Positions 14,811-24,725 are shown, counted from the first letter of the stretch. The stretch: 39,264 nucleotides of DNA from CAZVCG01 sp964626265 (GCA_964626265.1 CAZVCG010000019.1:1-39264); one strand, 5' to 3'. Notes: generated by a model not told the origin, from the letters alone. Numbers and translations: made by a program.

Positions 14811-17800
14811 ATGGGCTATGCAGTGCCCATGTTTGCCACGGCCTTTGATCCAGATCAGCCCTTACGCGTCACAATAACCGGCGTTCCTGCCGGTCATGAC
14901 GCACGTGTGCTTGCGGATATAGCTTTACGGACGCATGGCAAGCCTGTCTTGTTTGTGGCGCAGGATGACGTTAGGGCTGCAGTGCTGGCGGACTCTCTGG
15001 CATTTTTTGCGCCGCATGTGGAGGTTTTGACCTTTCCGGCATGGGATTGCCTGCCTTACGACCGCGTATCGCCTCATGCCGACATTTCAGGGCAAAGGCT
15101 GGCAACGCTTGCTCGTCTGCGAAAACCGTTTACCAGACCTTGCATATTGCTCACGACATTGCCCGCAATAGGCCAGAAAACGTTGCCACAGGAGGTTTTG
15201 GAAGAAGCAAGTCTGTCAGTGGCGATCGGCGACACGTATCCAGTCGATAAGCTTAGGCGTTTCTTGGCGGCAAACGGCTACAACACTGCAAGCACAGTGC
15301 GTGAGAAGGGGGAGTTCGCCGTTCGAGGGGGCATTGTCGATTTGTTTCCACCTTCTTACGACGCCCCCGTACGGTTGGATTACTTTGGCGATGAGATTCA
15401 AACAATCCGTCAATTCGATCCATTGACCCAGACAACAACAGGAAAACTGGATTCCCTGATTCTGAATCCTATTTCCGAAGTCGTGATGAACGAGCGCACG
15501 ATAGCGTCTTTCCGTTCTGGCTATCGCGAGTTATTCGGAGCAGTTATAAACGACGACCCTCTGTATGAATCCGTATCAAACGGCCTGAAGTTCCCCGGGA
15601 TGGAGCACTGGTTGGCGCTATTTTACCCGAAACTAGCCACGTTGTTCGACTATTGTCCGTTATCGCCAGTCATCTTCGACGTACAAAGCGAAGAGGCTTT
15701 TCAATCGCGTTACCAGCAAGTGGAAGATTTTTATCAGGCGCGCATTTCACTTTATGAAGCAAGCCGACGCAACAAGATGAAGGGACAGGGCGTTATCGCC
15801 TATAAACCTGTGCCTGTTGAACGCATGTATATTTCGCCTGTGAATCTTGCTTGCTGCCTGAAAGACCGCGCAACGGCATATTTCACGCCGTTTCAAACGC
15901 CCGATGGCAAATCCATCGAAGCCGGAGGGGTACGGGGACGTGACTTTTCAGACATTCGCAATAAGCCTGACGCGGATTTCTACGGCGCATTGAAATCTTA
16001 TATCGCGGGTCAACAGGCGAAAGGCATACGCATAGCGCTGGCCTGTTACTCGCAAGGCTCTCTTGATCGCGTGTCCGGTCTTTTGCGTTCGCATGGCATG
16101 GAGTCGTTGACAACTGTCAAAGTATGGGACGAGGCTAGAAAGCTCGACATAAAACTGATTGTTATGTTGGTGTTGGGGCTTGAGCAGGGCTTCAGTTCGC
16201 CCGATCTGACGCTCATCACGGAACAAGACATTCTAGGCGAACGCCTGATACGCGCTCCGCGCAAACGCCGCGCTGCTGCTGCGTTCCAGCTTGAACTCGG
16301 CAGCCTTAATATCGGGGACTTTGTCGTTCACGCAGAACACGGCATTGGACGCTATGAAGGGCTGGAGACGATCCATGCTTTGGGCGCGGATCACGATTGC
16401 GTAAAGCTTGTCTATGAAGGCGGCGATAAGCTGTTCGTGCCCGTCGAAAACATGGATGTCTTGACGCGCTACGGTTCGGCGGATTCCGGCGCAACGCTCG
16501 ACAAGCTTGGCGGTGTCGCATGGCAAGCACGCAAGGCTCGCGTCAAGAAACGCTTGAAAGACATGGCCGATGCGCTTTTAAAGATTGCAGCTGAACGTCA
16601 TCTGAAATCCGGCGAACTTATTCAGCCGCCGGAAGGCGCTTATCAGGAATTCGCGGCGCGTTTCCCCTATGCCGAAACTGAGGATCAGGGCCGGGCCATC
16701 GACGACGTTCTGGACGATCTCGCCAGCGGCAAGCCTATGGACAGGCTTGTCTGCGGGGATGTGGGATTCGGCAAGACCGAAGTGGCGTTGCGCGCAGCTT
16801 TTGCGGCATGTCAGTCAGGGCTGCAGGTAGCTGTCGTTGTGCCGACAACTCTTTTGGCGCGACAGCATTATATGAACTTTGTCGATCGTATGGCCGGTTT
16901 TAACATCCGTGTAGAACAGCTTTCCCGCATGGTTACGGCAAAGGAATCCCAGCAAACTAAAGACGGTCTAAAAGACGGCTCGGTCGATATAGTCGTGGGC
17001 ACACACGCGCTGCTTTCCAAGGATATTGAGTTTCAACGTTTGGGACTATTGATAATTGATGAAGAACAGCGTTTTGGCGTCAAGCAAAAAGAGCGGATGA
17101 AAGAGCTTCGCTCGAATGTTCATGTGCTTACGCTTACGGCAACGCCTATCCCGCGCACATTGCAATTGGCACTAACGGGCGTGCGTGAGCTTAGTCTTAT
17201 CTCCTCGCCTCCAATCGACCGCCTTGCAGTGCGGACGTTCGTCTTGCCCTTCGATCCTATGGTAATACGCGAAGCCCTGATGCGAGAACATTATCGTGGC
17301 GGCCAAAGTTTTTACGTCTGTCCACGTATCGACGATTTGGCGGGTGTAGCGGATCAATTACGCGAACTCGTCCCTGAAATTAAAGTCGTTTCGGCGCATG
17401 GACGCATGACGCCGACGGAACTCGATGACATCATGACGGCTTTCGACGCAAAGAAATTCGACGTTCTGTTAGCGACTAATATCGTGGAATCCGGTCTCGA
17501 TATCCCGAACGCCAACACTATTATCATTCACCGTTCGGATATGTTTGGTTTAGCCCAGCTGTATCAACTTCGTGGACGGATCGGACGAGCCAAGAGACGC
17601 GGTTATGCCTATTTGACGTATGCGGCTGACGCTCCGTTGGCTGCTACGTCGTTGAAACGCCTTGAAGTAATTCAAACGCTCGATCAATTGGGGGCTGGCT
17701 TCCAGCTAGCCAGTCACGATATGGATATTCGCGGCGCGGGCAACCTCTTGGGCGAAGAGCAAACCGGCCATATCCGTGAGGTCGGTATCGAGCTATATCA

Positions 17801-18314
17801 ACAGATGCTCGAAGACGCCGTAGCGGCGGCGCGTGAGGGCGGCATGAAGGAAATTGCCGATGACCGCTGGACGCCGCAAATTAACATAGGCATGTCGGTT
17901 TTGATCCCCGAAAGCTATGTCAACGACCTGAACGTCCGCATGGGCCTTTACCGCCGTCTGTCAGACGGAGCTGAAGATTCGGACATAGAAGCCATTGCCG
18001 CCGAGATGATCGACAGGTTCGGAGCGTTGCCACCTGAAGTCGAAAACCTGCTGCAGACCGTAGCCATCAAAAACTTGTGCCGCAAATGCGGAATTTCGAA
18101 AATTGATGCAGGGTCAAAGGGGGTCGTATTGTCATTTTATCAGGACAAGTTTACGCGTCCGGACCGCCTCGTGGCATGGATCACGAAACAGGCTGGCACG
18201 GCGAAGGTTCGGCCTGATCAGAAATTGGTGCTGCTGAGAGCTTGGGACAGGCTGGACAGGCGGCTTGGCGGCCTCAAGCAAGTTTTAGGTGAACTTATTG
18301 ATCTTGTGCGTTAA
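14811..18314 (+). CDS. mfd: Transcription-repair coupling factor Mfd
   Basis: 1167 aa translocase that removes stalled RNA polymerase and recruits UvrA. The N-terminal UvrB-like region has FPAWDCLPYDRVSPH and FAVRGGIVDLFPP; the RNA-polymerase-interacting domain starts near 497 (FVVHAEHGIGRYEG); the motor has Walker A GDVGFGKTEVAL (about 650), DEEQRFGVKQKE (about 749), TATPIPRTL (about 776), ESGLDIPNANTIII and QLRGRIGRAKRRG; the C-terminal TRCF domain covers about 1000-1110. Neither ATG at 14811 nor the one at 14829 has a clear Shine-Dalgarno, so the start is uncertain by six residues. Confidence 0.97.
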   Translation: MGYAVPMFATAFDPDQPLRVTITGVPAGHDARVLADIALRTHGKPVLFVAQDDVRAAVLADSLAFFAPHVEVLTFPAWDCLPYDRVSPHADISGQRLATLARLRKPFTRPCILLTTLPAIGQKTLPQEVLEEASLSVAIGDTYPVDKLRRFLAANGYNTASTVREKGEFAVRGGIVDLFPPSYDAPVRLDYFGDEIQTIRQFDPLTQTTTGKLDSLILNPISEVVMNERTIASFRSGYRELFGAVINDDPLYESVSNGLKFPGMEHWLALFYPKLATLFDYCPLSPVIFDVQSEEAFQSRYQQVEDFYQARISLYEASRRNKMKGQGVIAYKPVPVERMYISPVNLACCLKDRATAYFTPFQTPDGKSIEAGGVRGRDFSDIRNKPDADFYGALKSYIAGQQAKGIRIALACYSQGSLDRVSGLLRSHGMESLTTVKVWDEARKLDIKLIVMLVLGLEQGFSSPDLTLITEQDILGERLIRAPRKRRAAAAFQLELGSLNIGDFVVHAEHGIGRYEGLETIHALGADHDCVKLVYEGGDKLFVPVENMDVLTRYGSADSGATLDKLGGVAWQARKARVKKRLKDMADALLKIAAERHLKSGELIQPPEGAYQEFAARFPYAETEDQGRAIDDVLDDLASGKPMDRLVCGDVGFGKTEVALRAAFAACQSGLQVAVVVPTTLLARQHYMNFVDRMAGFNIRVEQLSRMVTAKESQQTKDGLKDGSVDIVVGTHALLSKDIEFQRLGLLIIDEEQRFGVKQKERMKELRSNVHVLTLTATPIPRTLQLALTGVRELSLISSPPIDRLAVRTFVLPFDPMVIREALMREHYRGGQSFYVCPRIDDLAGVADQLRELVPEIKVVSAHGRMTPTELDDIMTAFDAKKFDVLLATNIVESGLDIPNANTIIIHRSDMFGLAQLYQLRGRIGRAKRRGYAYLTYAADAPLAATSLKRLEVIQTLDQLGAGFQLASHDMDIRGAGNLLGEEQTGHIREVGIELYQQMLEDAVAAAREGGMKEIADDRWTPQINIGMSVLIPESYVNDLNVRMGLYRRLSDGAEDSDIEAIAAEMIDRFGALPPEVENLLQTVAIKNLCRKCGISKIDAGSKGVVLSFYQDKFTRPDRLVAWITKQAGTAKVRPDQKLVLLRAWDRLDRRLGGLKQVLGELIDLVR

Positions 18315-18380
18315 ACTTGACGGATATGGCGGACTCAACGCCATAATGCGCACGAACCGGGTTTTGAAAGGATTTGAGGC

Positions 18381-18740
18381 ATGACGGAAGCCTATGTGGT
18401 TAACAAAATCAAGGAAGCGTTGGCCGCTACCAATAACGACAAGCGCGACGCCCAGAAACTTCTCATCACATGGGCCGTGCGCGATCAGTCGTTATTGCTT
18501 GGACTGACAAAGCCTCACTTAAAAGCCATAGTATCCGCCCAGATCGACCATGCTACGCGTCCGGAAAAAAAGTCTCATGACGATGAAGACATGAAATTTT
18601 CACGAAAAGATATAGATCACATGCTGGCTAAACATCCGGGTGATAAGCGCGTTCATAAGGCGCCGCCGCCCAAGTCTTCTGAACGGCAAGCCTCCGTCAT
18701 GCATCAGATCGCCGACGCTTTCCGTAGACGCAAAAGCTAG
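18381..18740 (+). CDS. Small basic protein of unknown function
   Basis: 119 aa, function not recognised. GAGG precedes the ATG by a few bases. The N-terminal 55 residues look like a compact helical domain (VVNKIKEALAATNNDKRDAQKLLITWAVRDQSL cut here to KIKEAL, DAQKLLITWAV, LLLGLTKPHLKAIV). The C-terminal half is charged and probably disordered, rich in Lys, His and Pro (KKSHDDEDMKF, KRVHKAPPPK) and ending in a basic FRRRKS. There is no signal peptide. It follows mfd by 66 bases on the same strand and converges on the pentapeptide gene with a 3-base gap. Confidence 0.75.
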   Translation: MTEAYVVNKIKEALAATNNDKRDAQKLLITWAVRDQSLLLGLTKPHLKAIVSAQIDHATRPEKKSHDDEDMKFSRKDIDHMLAKHPGDKRVHKAPPPKSSERQASVMHQIADAFRRRKS

Positions 18741-18743
18741 AAT

Positions 18744-19982
18744 TCATCTTTTTATGCGCGCCTGATGGAGCTTGGCATAGCTGAAATCGGCTCCTGCGAT
18801 GTCCGCATCAGTGAAATTCGCAAAGCTGAGATCGGCACCCGAGAAATCGACATCGCGACAATAAGCTTGCGTAAAATCGGCGTAACGCAGGTTTGAGCTT
18901 GCAAAAGTCGTGCGCAACTGCCGCTTGGAGTCTAGCTGCAACGGTTCGAGCCTTGCGCGCACAAACTTCGCGCCGACCATCGTACATTTTTGGAATATGC
19001 TGCCACGCAAATCCGCCGCAGCGAAGTTGCAGCTACGAAAATCGCTTTCCGACAAATGCGAGGCTTGAAGGTTTATTTGGTTGAGGTCCAATCCGTACCA
19101 TACCGAATTTTCTGCTGTAAGCATGGTCATGTTCGCGCCGACAAGCGACGTCGCATTGCGCATATCGTGACCGCTAAGATCAAGCTTCGCGCCTTCGGCT
19201 CCTTTGGTTTTTAGCCAAAGCTGGTGTTGTTTAATCATTTCATCAAGAGACATCGGCAGCTTATCGGTCGTTAATCCGACCGGCTGGTCGGTTAATGCGC
19301 CTGTCATATCGACGTTCACTAGGTTGGAAAAGTCGATCAACGTTCCGGTAAGGTTTGCCCCACGTAAACTGACGTCACGGATATCGCACTGACTTAAATC
19401 AGCTCCCGCAAGGTTAGCGCCTGTCAGGTTCGCTCCTGACAGATTGCCACGAATGATGATGGATTTGCTTAGATTTGCATCTTCAAAGTTGGAATTCGTG
19501 CATATAGCGCCCGATAGCTTTACGGAACCAAGGTTGGCGCCGCGAAGATCAACGCCGCCAACGCCTTCTTCCCAGGCTTCGCCGTCACTGATATAGGAAA
19601 GGCCTTTTTCAGGGTCATACGTGGCGAATGTTCCTTCGCGCAAGTCGGCGCTTGTTAAATCCGCGCCCGTCATAATGGCGCCGCGCAGGCAAGCACCGCG
19701 CAAATCGGAACGGACGAGACTGGCGTTGCGGAAGTTGGCTTTGCGGAGATCGCAGGCGTACAGAAGCGAGAAATCAAGCTTGGCATTTTCCAGGTCGGCT
19801 TCGAATAAGACAGAACCCGTGAAATCCGCATGAGATAAATCGCGACCGCGGAAATTCAAATGAGACAAATCAAAGTGAGACAGCGTCGCACGCACGCCAT
19901 TCGACCTGCCCATTCGAAAGGCTTCGTGCTTTGCTATTATTTTATCGAGTTCAACCTGATCGATTGACGTCAATGATGCCAT
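18744..19982 (-). CDS. Pentapeptide-repeat protein
   Basis: 412 aa. Long arrays of A(D/N)LXX pentapeptides cover about residues 35-230 and 270-410 (LNFRGRDLSHADFTGS, ANLTGANLAGADLSQCD, ADLSFANFTDADIAGADF), predicting two right-handed quadrilateral beta-helices separated by a non-repeat segment (about 235-270, LPMSLDEMIKQHQLWLK). The N-terminus is a short helix and no signal peptide is seen. Some family members mimic DNA and bind gyrase or act as effectors, but nothing here shows such a role. The central linker with its DExxxxHxxW pattern also occurs in other alphaproteobacterial pentapeptide proteins, as far as I recall. Confidence 0.92.
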   Translation of the reverse strand: MASLTSIDQVELDKIIAKHEAFRMGRSNGVRATLSHFDLSHLNFRGRDLSHADFTGSVLFEADLENAKLDFSLLYACDLRKANFRNASLVRSDLRGACLRGAIMTGADLTSADLREGTFATYDPEKGLSYISDGEAWEEGVGGVDLRGANLGSVKLSGAICTNSNFEDANLSKSIIIRGNLSGANLTGANLAGADLSQCDIRDVSLRGANLTGTLIDFSNLVNVDMTGALTDQPVGLTTDKLPMSLDEMIKQHQLWLKTKGAEGAKLDLSGHDMRNATSLVGANMTMLTAENSVWYGLDLNQINLQASHLSESDFRSCNFAAADLRGSIFQKCTMVGAKFVRARLEPLQLDSKRQLRTTFASSNLRYADFTQAYCRDVDFSGADLSFANFTDADIAGADFSYAKLHQARIKR

Positions 19983-20005
19983 TACCAGTGCCTTGTTAAT
20001 TCGAC

Positions 20006-20296
20006 TTATTTTTCTTCATTTCCTATCGGCCTCATGAGTCCGCAAAGACTGCCGCTGCACTGTATAAGAAGGGCATTGGCTGTCTTTATGGCATTCTCCT
20101 CCTTAGCTTTCGGTAAATTGCATTCCACACGATAGACCGTTTTCCCTTCGATGCCGAGAGTTTGTTGAAAAACCTCGATTTTTTTGGGGGGACAGTTGTT
20201 GATCCGCGCAACTTCCCGTGCGTCCGACGGAGCCGCAACCCCTATAGACACACCGGAAAAAAAATACACCCAAAAAATTACTGTAAGCAATTTCAT
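20006..20296 (-). CDS. Small secreted cysteine-containing protein of unknown function
   Basis: 96 aa, not recognised. A signal peptide (MKLLTVIFWVYFFSGVSIGVAA, cleavage around residue 22, shown here only as its ends MKLLT...GVAA) is followed by about 74 residues with four cysteines (NNC, VEC, IQC, LC) that could form two disulfides. The body alternates polar and hydrophobic residues (KTVYRVECNLP). The start at 20296 lies 37 bases after trpE and has no obvious Shine-Dalgarno, so translation is less certain; a longer frame back into trpE is a shadow. It stands where trpG would be expected. Confidence 0.6.
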   Translation of the reverse strand: MKLLTVIFWVYFFSGVSIGVAAPSDAREVARINNCPPKKIEVFQQTLGIEGKTVYRVECNLPKAKEENAIKTANALLIQCSGSLCGLMRPIGNEEK

Positions 20297-20333
20297 GACA
20301 TATATGGTGTAAATCCAGTTCGTTAACAGAAGG

Positions 20334-21830
20334 TTACTTTTCTTGAAGGGCAACTTCTGCGGCGCGCAGCATGCCGCGGGCTTTGGCGACCGATTCGCGA
20401 TATTCGGAATGCGGATCACTGTCATAGACAATGCCAGCCCCGGCCTGCACATGAACGTAACCGTCTTTAACTACAGCTGTGCGAATAGCGATGCAGGAAT
20501 CCATGCTGCCATTTACGCCAAAATAGCCTATGCAGCCAGCATATATGCCACGCCGGTCCGGTTCCAATTCGGCTATGATTTCCATAGCCCTGATTTTCGG
20601 CGCGCCGCTAACCGTGCCTGCAGGAAAGCCGCCCATAAGAGCGTCCAGGGATGTGTAACGCGGATCCAGTTCGCCTTCGACATTCGAGACGATATGCATG
20701 ACGTGGCGGTAGTATTCTATTATATTGCGTTCGGTAACCTTAACGGTTCCTGTTCTGGCAAAACGCCCAACGTCGTTTCTACCTAGATCGACCAGCATCA
20801 GATGTTCGGCCAATTCTTTCTCGTCTGCGAGCAATTCTGCTGCGAGTTCTGAATCCGTGCGGTTGCCTAAGCCGCGCGGGCGCGTGCCTGCTATAGGTCG
20901 TATCGTGACTTTGCCGTCCCTGACGCGTACTAACGTTTCAGGGCTGCTGCCGACAATCGAAAAATCCTTCAGGTCGAAAAAGAAAAGGAAAGGCGAAGGG
21001 TCGAGGCGGCGGACGGCGCGATAAAGATTAAAGGCCGGAAGATTAAAGGGACATTTGAACCTCTGGGAAAGCACAACCTGGAAAATGTCGCCGGCACGTA
21101 TATATTCCTTTGACCTGCCTACCATCGTGACGAACTGGTCTTCGGTCATGTTGCTCGTGACATGGCCCAAAGGAACGGAACAAACCGTTTTTACGGGCAA
21201 GGGCGGCAGGGCGCGGTCAAGGTCGCCCAATGCCGTCTTCAAGCGGTTAAGCGCGGCTTCATAGGCTTGTTCCGCCGATTGTTGAGAGTCGAACCATGCT
21301 GACGTAACGAGCGTAAAGCAATTTTCTATTTGATCGAAAATCGCAAGTAAAGTTGGCCTTATCAATATAGCGTCAGGAACATTAACGTCCGAAGGCGGTG
21401 ATTCCGGAAGCCTCTCCACTAAGCGAACCATATCGTAACCGAGGTAGCCGAACAGCCCGCCCGCCATAGGCTTAGGCTGATCTGGATCGTCGATGCGGCA
21501 TGCGGCAAGAAGTTCACGCAGATCGTCAAGTGGCGCTTTTGCCGACAAGGTATAAGCTTCTCTTCCATGAAGCGCATCGCGGTTGATTTCAGCTTTGCCG
21601 TCACGGCACCGCCAAATCACGTCGGGATCGCGGCCAATAATGGAATATCGCCCGCGAATGGCTCCGCCTTCGATGGATTCCAGAAGAAATGAATAGGGCT
21701 TGCCCTGACATAGTTTCAGCATAGCTGAAACGGGCGTTTCCAGATCGCTGACCAGCTGCGACCAGACAAACTGATTTTTGCCTGAGCGCCAGTTGCGGGA
21801 AAAGGTCTCGAAATTCGGCGAAACGTCCAC
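20334..21830 (-). CDS. trpE: Anthranilate synthase component I
   Basis: 498 aa enzyme that converts chorismate plus ammonia to anthranilate, the first step of tryptophan synthesis. The N-terminal region has the LLES motif used for Trp feedback binding (about residues 49-52). The chorismate-binding domain has FQVVLSQRF, IVGSSPETLVRV, RPIAGTRPRG, LADEKELAEHLMLVDLGRNDVG, GGFPAGTVSGAPK and the C-terminal VQAGAGIVYDSDP. The start is a GTG at 21830, two bases after the stop of the foldase gene, so translation is probably coupled. trpG, trpD and trpC do not follow. Confidence 0.95.
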   Translation of the reverse strand: MDVSPNFETFSRNWRSGKNQFVWSQLVSDLETPVSAMLKLCQGKPYSFLLESIEGGAIRGRYSIIGRDPDVIWRCRDGKAEINRDALHGREAYTLSAKAPLDDLRELLAACRIDDPDQPKPMAGGLFGYLGYDMVRLVERLPESPPSDVNVPDAILIRPTLLAIFDQIENCFTLVTSAWFDSQQSAEQAYEAALNRLKTALGDLDRALPPLPVKTVCSVPLGHVTSNMTEDQFVTMVGRSKEYIRAGDIFQVVLSQRFKCPFNLPAFNLYRAVRRLDPSPFLFFFDLKDFSIVGSSPETLVRVRDGKVTIRPIAGTRPRGLGNRTDSELAAELLADEKELAEHLMLVDLGRNDVGRFARTGTVKVTERNIIEYYRHVMHIVSNVEGELDPRYTSLDALMGGFPAGTVSGAPKIRAMEIIAELEPDRRGIYAGCIGYFGVNGSMDSCIAIRTAVVKDGYVHVQAGAGIVYDSDPHSEYRESVAKARGMLRAAEVALQEK

Positions 21831-21832
21831 GG

Positions 21833-23719
21833 TTAGAGCGATCCCTGCGCCTTGCGCGACTCAAGGACGTCCTGATAAATTTTCACAGGAAACCGGTTGC
21901 GCAGAAATTGGGAATATTCCTCAATCTGTTCGTACATGAACTTGTCGCTGACTTCGGCGACGACCTTGCCATAAGCGTTATCAGGCCTAGCCGGATCTAC
22001 AGGCACGATATCCGCCAGCTTGATCACATACTGATGCGTATCCGCCGGAATCGTAATTACGTCATCCTTTTTCATTTTAAGGATACTCGGCAAGGCCTGC
22101 GGCGGAATGTCCTTATCGATTTCGCCCAAAAGAGAGATGGGCTTGGACAAACGCACGGCTACGCCCTTACGGCTGGCAAATGAGGTGTAGGCTTTCCCGT
22201 CGCGTATGGCCTTGGCGATGTCCTCCGCCTCGGCCTTTGCGCGTACGGCTTGCTTTTCTTTCTTCCATGCCGTGATGACTTTATCCTTGACGTCATCGAA
22301 AGGTTCGACATGGGCCTGATTGATGGAATCGACGCGGACAACGTAATAATTGCCTTTCTTGTCATCGATGACAGAGCTGTTTTCGCCTGTATTCTGGCTG
22401 AAAGCCGCGTTCACAACGTCTATCAATTCGGGAAACTCGGGCGGTACCTGACCGTTAGGGAGTTTGCCGTGAGCGTCCAGTTCAGGGATTTTTATAAACC
22501 GCATTTTCAGGGTATCGGCTACGTCTTCCAGCGAATTGCCGCCCGCCAATAAGTCGTCAAGTTGATTAACTGTATGAGCAAGAACATCGGCGGCCAATTC
22601 GTTTTTCATGACCTCCCGTAATTTCTCCTTTGCCTCGTCAAAGGTTGGCTGGCCGGGGGGATAAATCTTTTTCAACTGCACGACGTGCCAGCCCAATCCG
22701 CTTTTAACGGCGTCGGAAATCTGGTTTTCCTCCATCGCGAAGAAAGTCGTATAGAGCTCTGGCAATGTGCTCTTTTCGTCAATTTTTTTGAGCTCGATGA
22801 TGTTGTGCCCCAAAGACTTTGCGGCCGCTGCAAGATCGTTGCTCTTTTTGGCTGCCTCAGCCACGGCTTTTGCCTTAGCTTCGTCTTGCAGGACCACTTG
22901 AAAAAAATCGCGTTGTTCGGGCACAGCCAGATCGTTGGCGCGCTCTTCGTAGGCCTTTTTCAGTTCCTCATCTGAAACGCTGACATCCTTTGTCAATTCT
23001 TCTGTCGCTAGGCGGACAATGGAAACAGCCCTATATTCTGGCTTCATGAACATCTCGTTATGAGACTGATAATAATCTTGAAGCTCCTGATCGACGGGAG
23101 CTGGAATATCCGCAATGCTGGCGTTTTCAAGAGTTAGAACTTCAAGCATCCTTTTAGCCCCGCGCGCCATGTATAGATGATCGAGCATGATCTTGGGGGG
23201 AGGTACGCTATTCGCCACCGTTTCAAAAAGAAGGCGGCGGCCATTAGAGCGGCGTTCTGAGTCAATAAAACTGCGTTCGCTGAATCCGCCTTTGGCTAGA
23301 GCTTGCTTCCACAATTGAGTGTTGAACTTGCCGTCCTTGTCGCGCAGCTCGGGTTGGGCAGCGATGCGGTCCAGAATAACCTCGTCTCCGACGTTAATGC
23401 CTAGACGTTTGACTTCTTGATCGAAAGAGGCGTTTTCGATCATCAGGGCTAAAGTACGATCCATAACGCCCAACATACGCGCTTTGGGAGCGGAGAGGTC
23501 GGGACCGAATACGCTGCGGGCTTCCGGCAAGGCCTTTTCGAATTCTATCTCAAGCGCCTGCACGGATATGGTCATTTTGCCGACTTTGGCGACTGTACGC
23601 TGCAGAGGATTGCCACGGAACATATCGCCGATACCCCATATGCCGAAACTGACAATCAATAGAATCATCAGTGTCTTGGCAGCCCATGATTTCGACGCAT
23701 CGCGCAAGATTTGCAGCAT
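21833..23719 (-). CDS. ppiD: Membrane-anchored periplasmic folding chaperone, PpiD/SurA type
   Basis: 628 aa. One N-terminal membrane anchor (about 16-33, TLMILLIVSFGIWGIGDMF core) is followed by a SurA_N-like chaperone region (about 40-230, IENASFDQEVKRLGI, FNTQLWKQALAKGGFSE) and a parvulin-like PPIase domain (about 265-350, DFFQVVLQDEAKA ... SGLGWHVVQLKKI). The remaining ~250 residues form another chaperone-like segment. PpiD helps newly exported proteins fold near the Sec translocon. The start is the ATG at 23719 with AGGAAAG upstream; the frame is open back to 23800 but that is the divergent promoter region. It precedes trpE by 2 bases and is divergent from tpiA. Confidence 0.9.
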   Translation of the reverse strand: MLQILRDASKSWAAKTLMILLIVSFGIWGIGDMFRGNPLQRTVAKVGKMTISVQALEIEFEKALPEARSVFGPDLSAPKARMLGVMDRTLALMIENASFDQEVKRLGINVGDEVILDRIAAQPELRDKDGKFNTQLWKQALAKGGFSERSFIDSERRSNGRRLLFETVANSVPPPKIMLDHLYMARGAKRMLEVLTLENASIADIPAPVDQELQDYYQSHNEMFMKPEYRAVSIVRLATEELTKDVSVSDEELKKAYEERANDLAVPEQRDFFQVVLQDEAKAKAVAEAAKKSNDLAAAAKSLGHNIIELKKIDEKSTLPELYTTFFAMEENQISDAVKSGLGWHVVQLKKIYPPGQPTFDEAKEKLREVMKNELAADVLAHTVNQLDDLLAGGNSLEDVADTLKMRFIKIPELDAHGKLPNGQVPPEFPELIDVVNAAFSQNTGENSSVIDDKKGNYYVVRVDSINQAHVEPFDDVKDKVITAWKKEKQAVRAKAEAEDIAKAIRDGKAYTSFASRKGVAVRLSKPISLLGEIDKDIPPQALPSILKMKKDDVITIPADTHQYVIKLADIVPVDPARPDNAYGKVVAEVSDKFMYEQIEEYSQFLRNRFPVKIYQDVLESRKAQGSL

Positions 23720-23833
23720 TGAACTCTTTCCTGTGTTTAAGATTTTCAGTTTTCGAAACGAACGCGGCATGATAAAAGGCCCAGACCCGCTCGGCAACAC
23801 TCAATACTGATCCCCCCTGAAAGGCCAGCCCCT

Positions 23834-24580
23834 ATGTCTAAGCGTCGTAAAATCATTGTAGCCAACTGGAAAATGAATGGCCGTTTGACTTCTGGCCTCA
23901 ATTTGGCCCGTGATATAGCCGACAAAGCCATAAATCAAAAGCCATTAGCCTTCGACGTGGTTTTATGCCCTCCTGCTACGCTCATTTGGCCTATTTCCGA
24001 GGCGCTAATGGGTTCGCCCGTGCTATTGGGGGGGCAGGACTGCCATACGGCCAACCACGGCGCCCATACAGGCGATATCAGCGCTGGCATGTTAGCGGAT
24101 TTGGGCTGCCGATACGTCATTTTAGGTCATTCCGAGCGCCGCCGGGATCATGGGGAAACCAGCGAACTGGTAGCCCAGAAAGTTACAGCCGCCCAGCTTG
24201 CTGGCCTGACGGCCATAGTCTGCATTGGCGAGACTCAGGAACAAAGAGCAAACGGGACGGCTGAATCCGCCCTTGTTCAACAATTGGCCTCGTCATTGCC
24301 GGAAAAGGGCCAGCCTTCGCAATTGATAGTCGCCTACGAACCAGTATGGGCCATAGGGTCAGGAACAATTCCCGAAATCGAAGATATATGCCAAATTAAC
24401 AAGCTGATCCGGCGGACGCTAGGATCGGTAGGGGAGGCTATCCCTGTGCTCTATGGGGGATCGGTCACCCCCAACAATGCAGGCGACCTGCTGGCTGAGC
24501 AGGAGATCGACGGTGTACTCGTCGGCGGCGCAAGCCTGAGCAGCGATGGTTTCTGGGCTATAGCCGAAAAAGTAAGGTGA
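23834..24580 (+). CDS. tpiA: Triose-phosphate isomerase
   Basis: 248 aa glycolytic enzyme interconverting dihydroxyacetone phosphate and glyceraldehyde 3-phosphate. N11 and K13 (ANWKMN), the catalytic His in ILGHSERR and the catalytic Glu in AYEPVWAIGSG are present, followed by the phosphate loops LYGGSV and LVGGASL. Length is normal. Its stop is two bases from the 3' end of tRNA-Pro on the other strand, and it diverges from the ppiD-trpE unit, a recurrent alphaproteobacterial order. Confidence 0.97.
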   Translation: MSKRRKIIVANWKMNGRLTSGLNLARDIADKAINQKPLAFDVVLCPPATLIWPISEALMGSPVLLGGQDCHTANHGAHTGDISAGMLADLGCRYVILGHSERRRDHGETSELVAQKVTAAQLAGLTAIVCIGETQEQRANGTAESALVQQLASSLPEKGQPSQLIVAYEPVWAIGSGTIPEIEDICQINKLIRRTLGSVGEAIPVLYGGSVTPNNAGDLLAEQEIDGVLVGGASLSSDGFWAIAEKVR

Positions 24581-24582
24581 AT

Positions 24583-24659
24583 TGGTCGGAGAGAGAGGAT
24601 TTGAACCTCCGGCCCCTGCCTCCCGAAAGCAGTGCTCTACCGGGCTGAGCTACTCTCCG
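24583..24659 (-). tRNA. tRNA-Pro (anticodon CGG), CCA encoded
   Basis: A 7-bp acceptor stem CGGAGAG/CTCTCCG, D-arm GCTC...GAGC, anticodon arm CTGCT-TTCGGGA-GGCAG with anticodon CGG, T-arm GGAGG-TTCAAAT-CCTCT, discriminator A and genomic CCA. The first base C fits tRNA-Pro. 77 bases including CCA. Confidence 0.95.
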
Positions 24660-24678
24660 ACCGCGCTTGAAGGCTGGT

Positions 24679-24707
24679 TTTATAGCCGGATAGGCGTTTT
24701 CACGCAA
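24679..24707 (-). promoter_or_regulatory. Promoter of tRNA-Pro
   Basis: On the minus strand, TTGCGT and TATAAA are separated by 17 bases, with the -10 ending 20 bases before the tRNA 5' end. Position and match are good for a sigma70 promoter. Confidence 0.5.
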
Positions 24708-24725
24708 TGTATGGTTTTGATGAGG

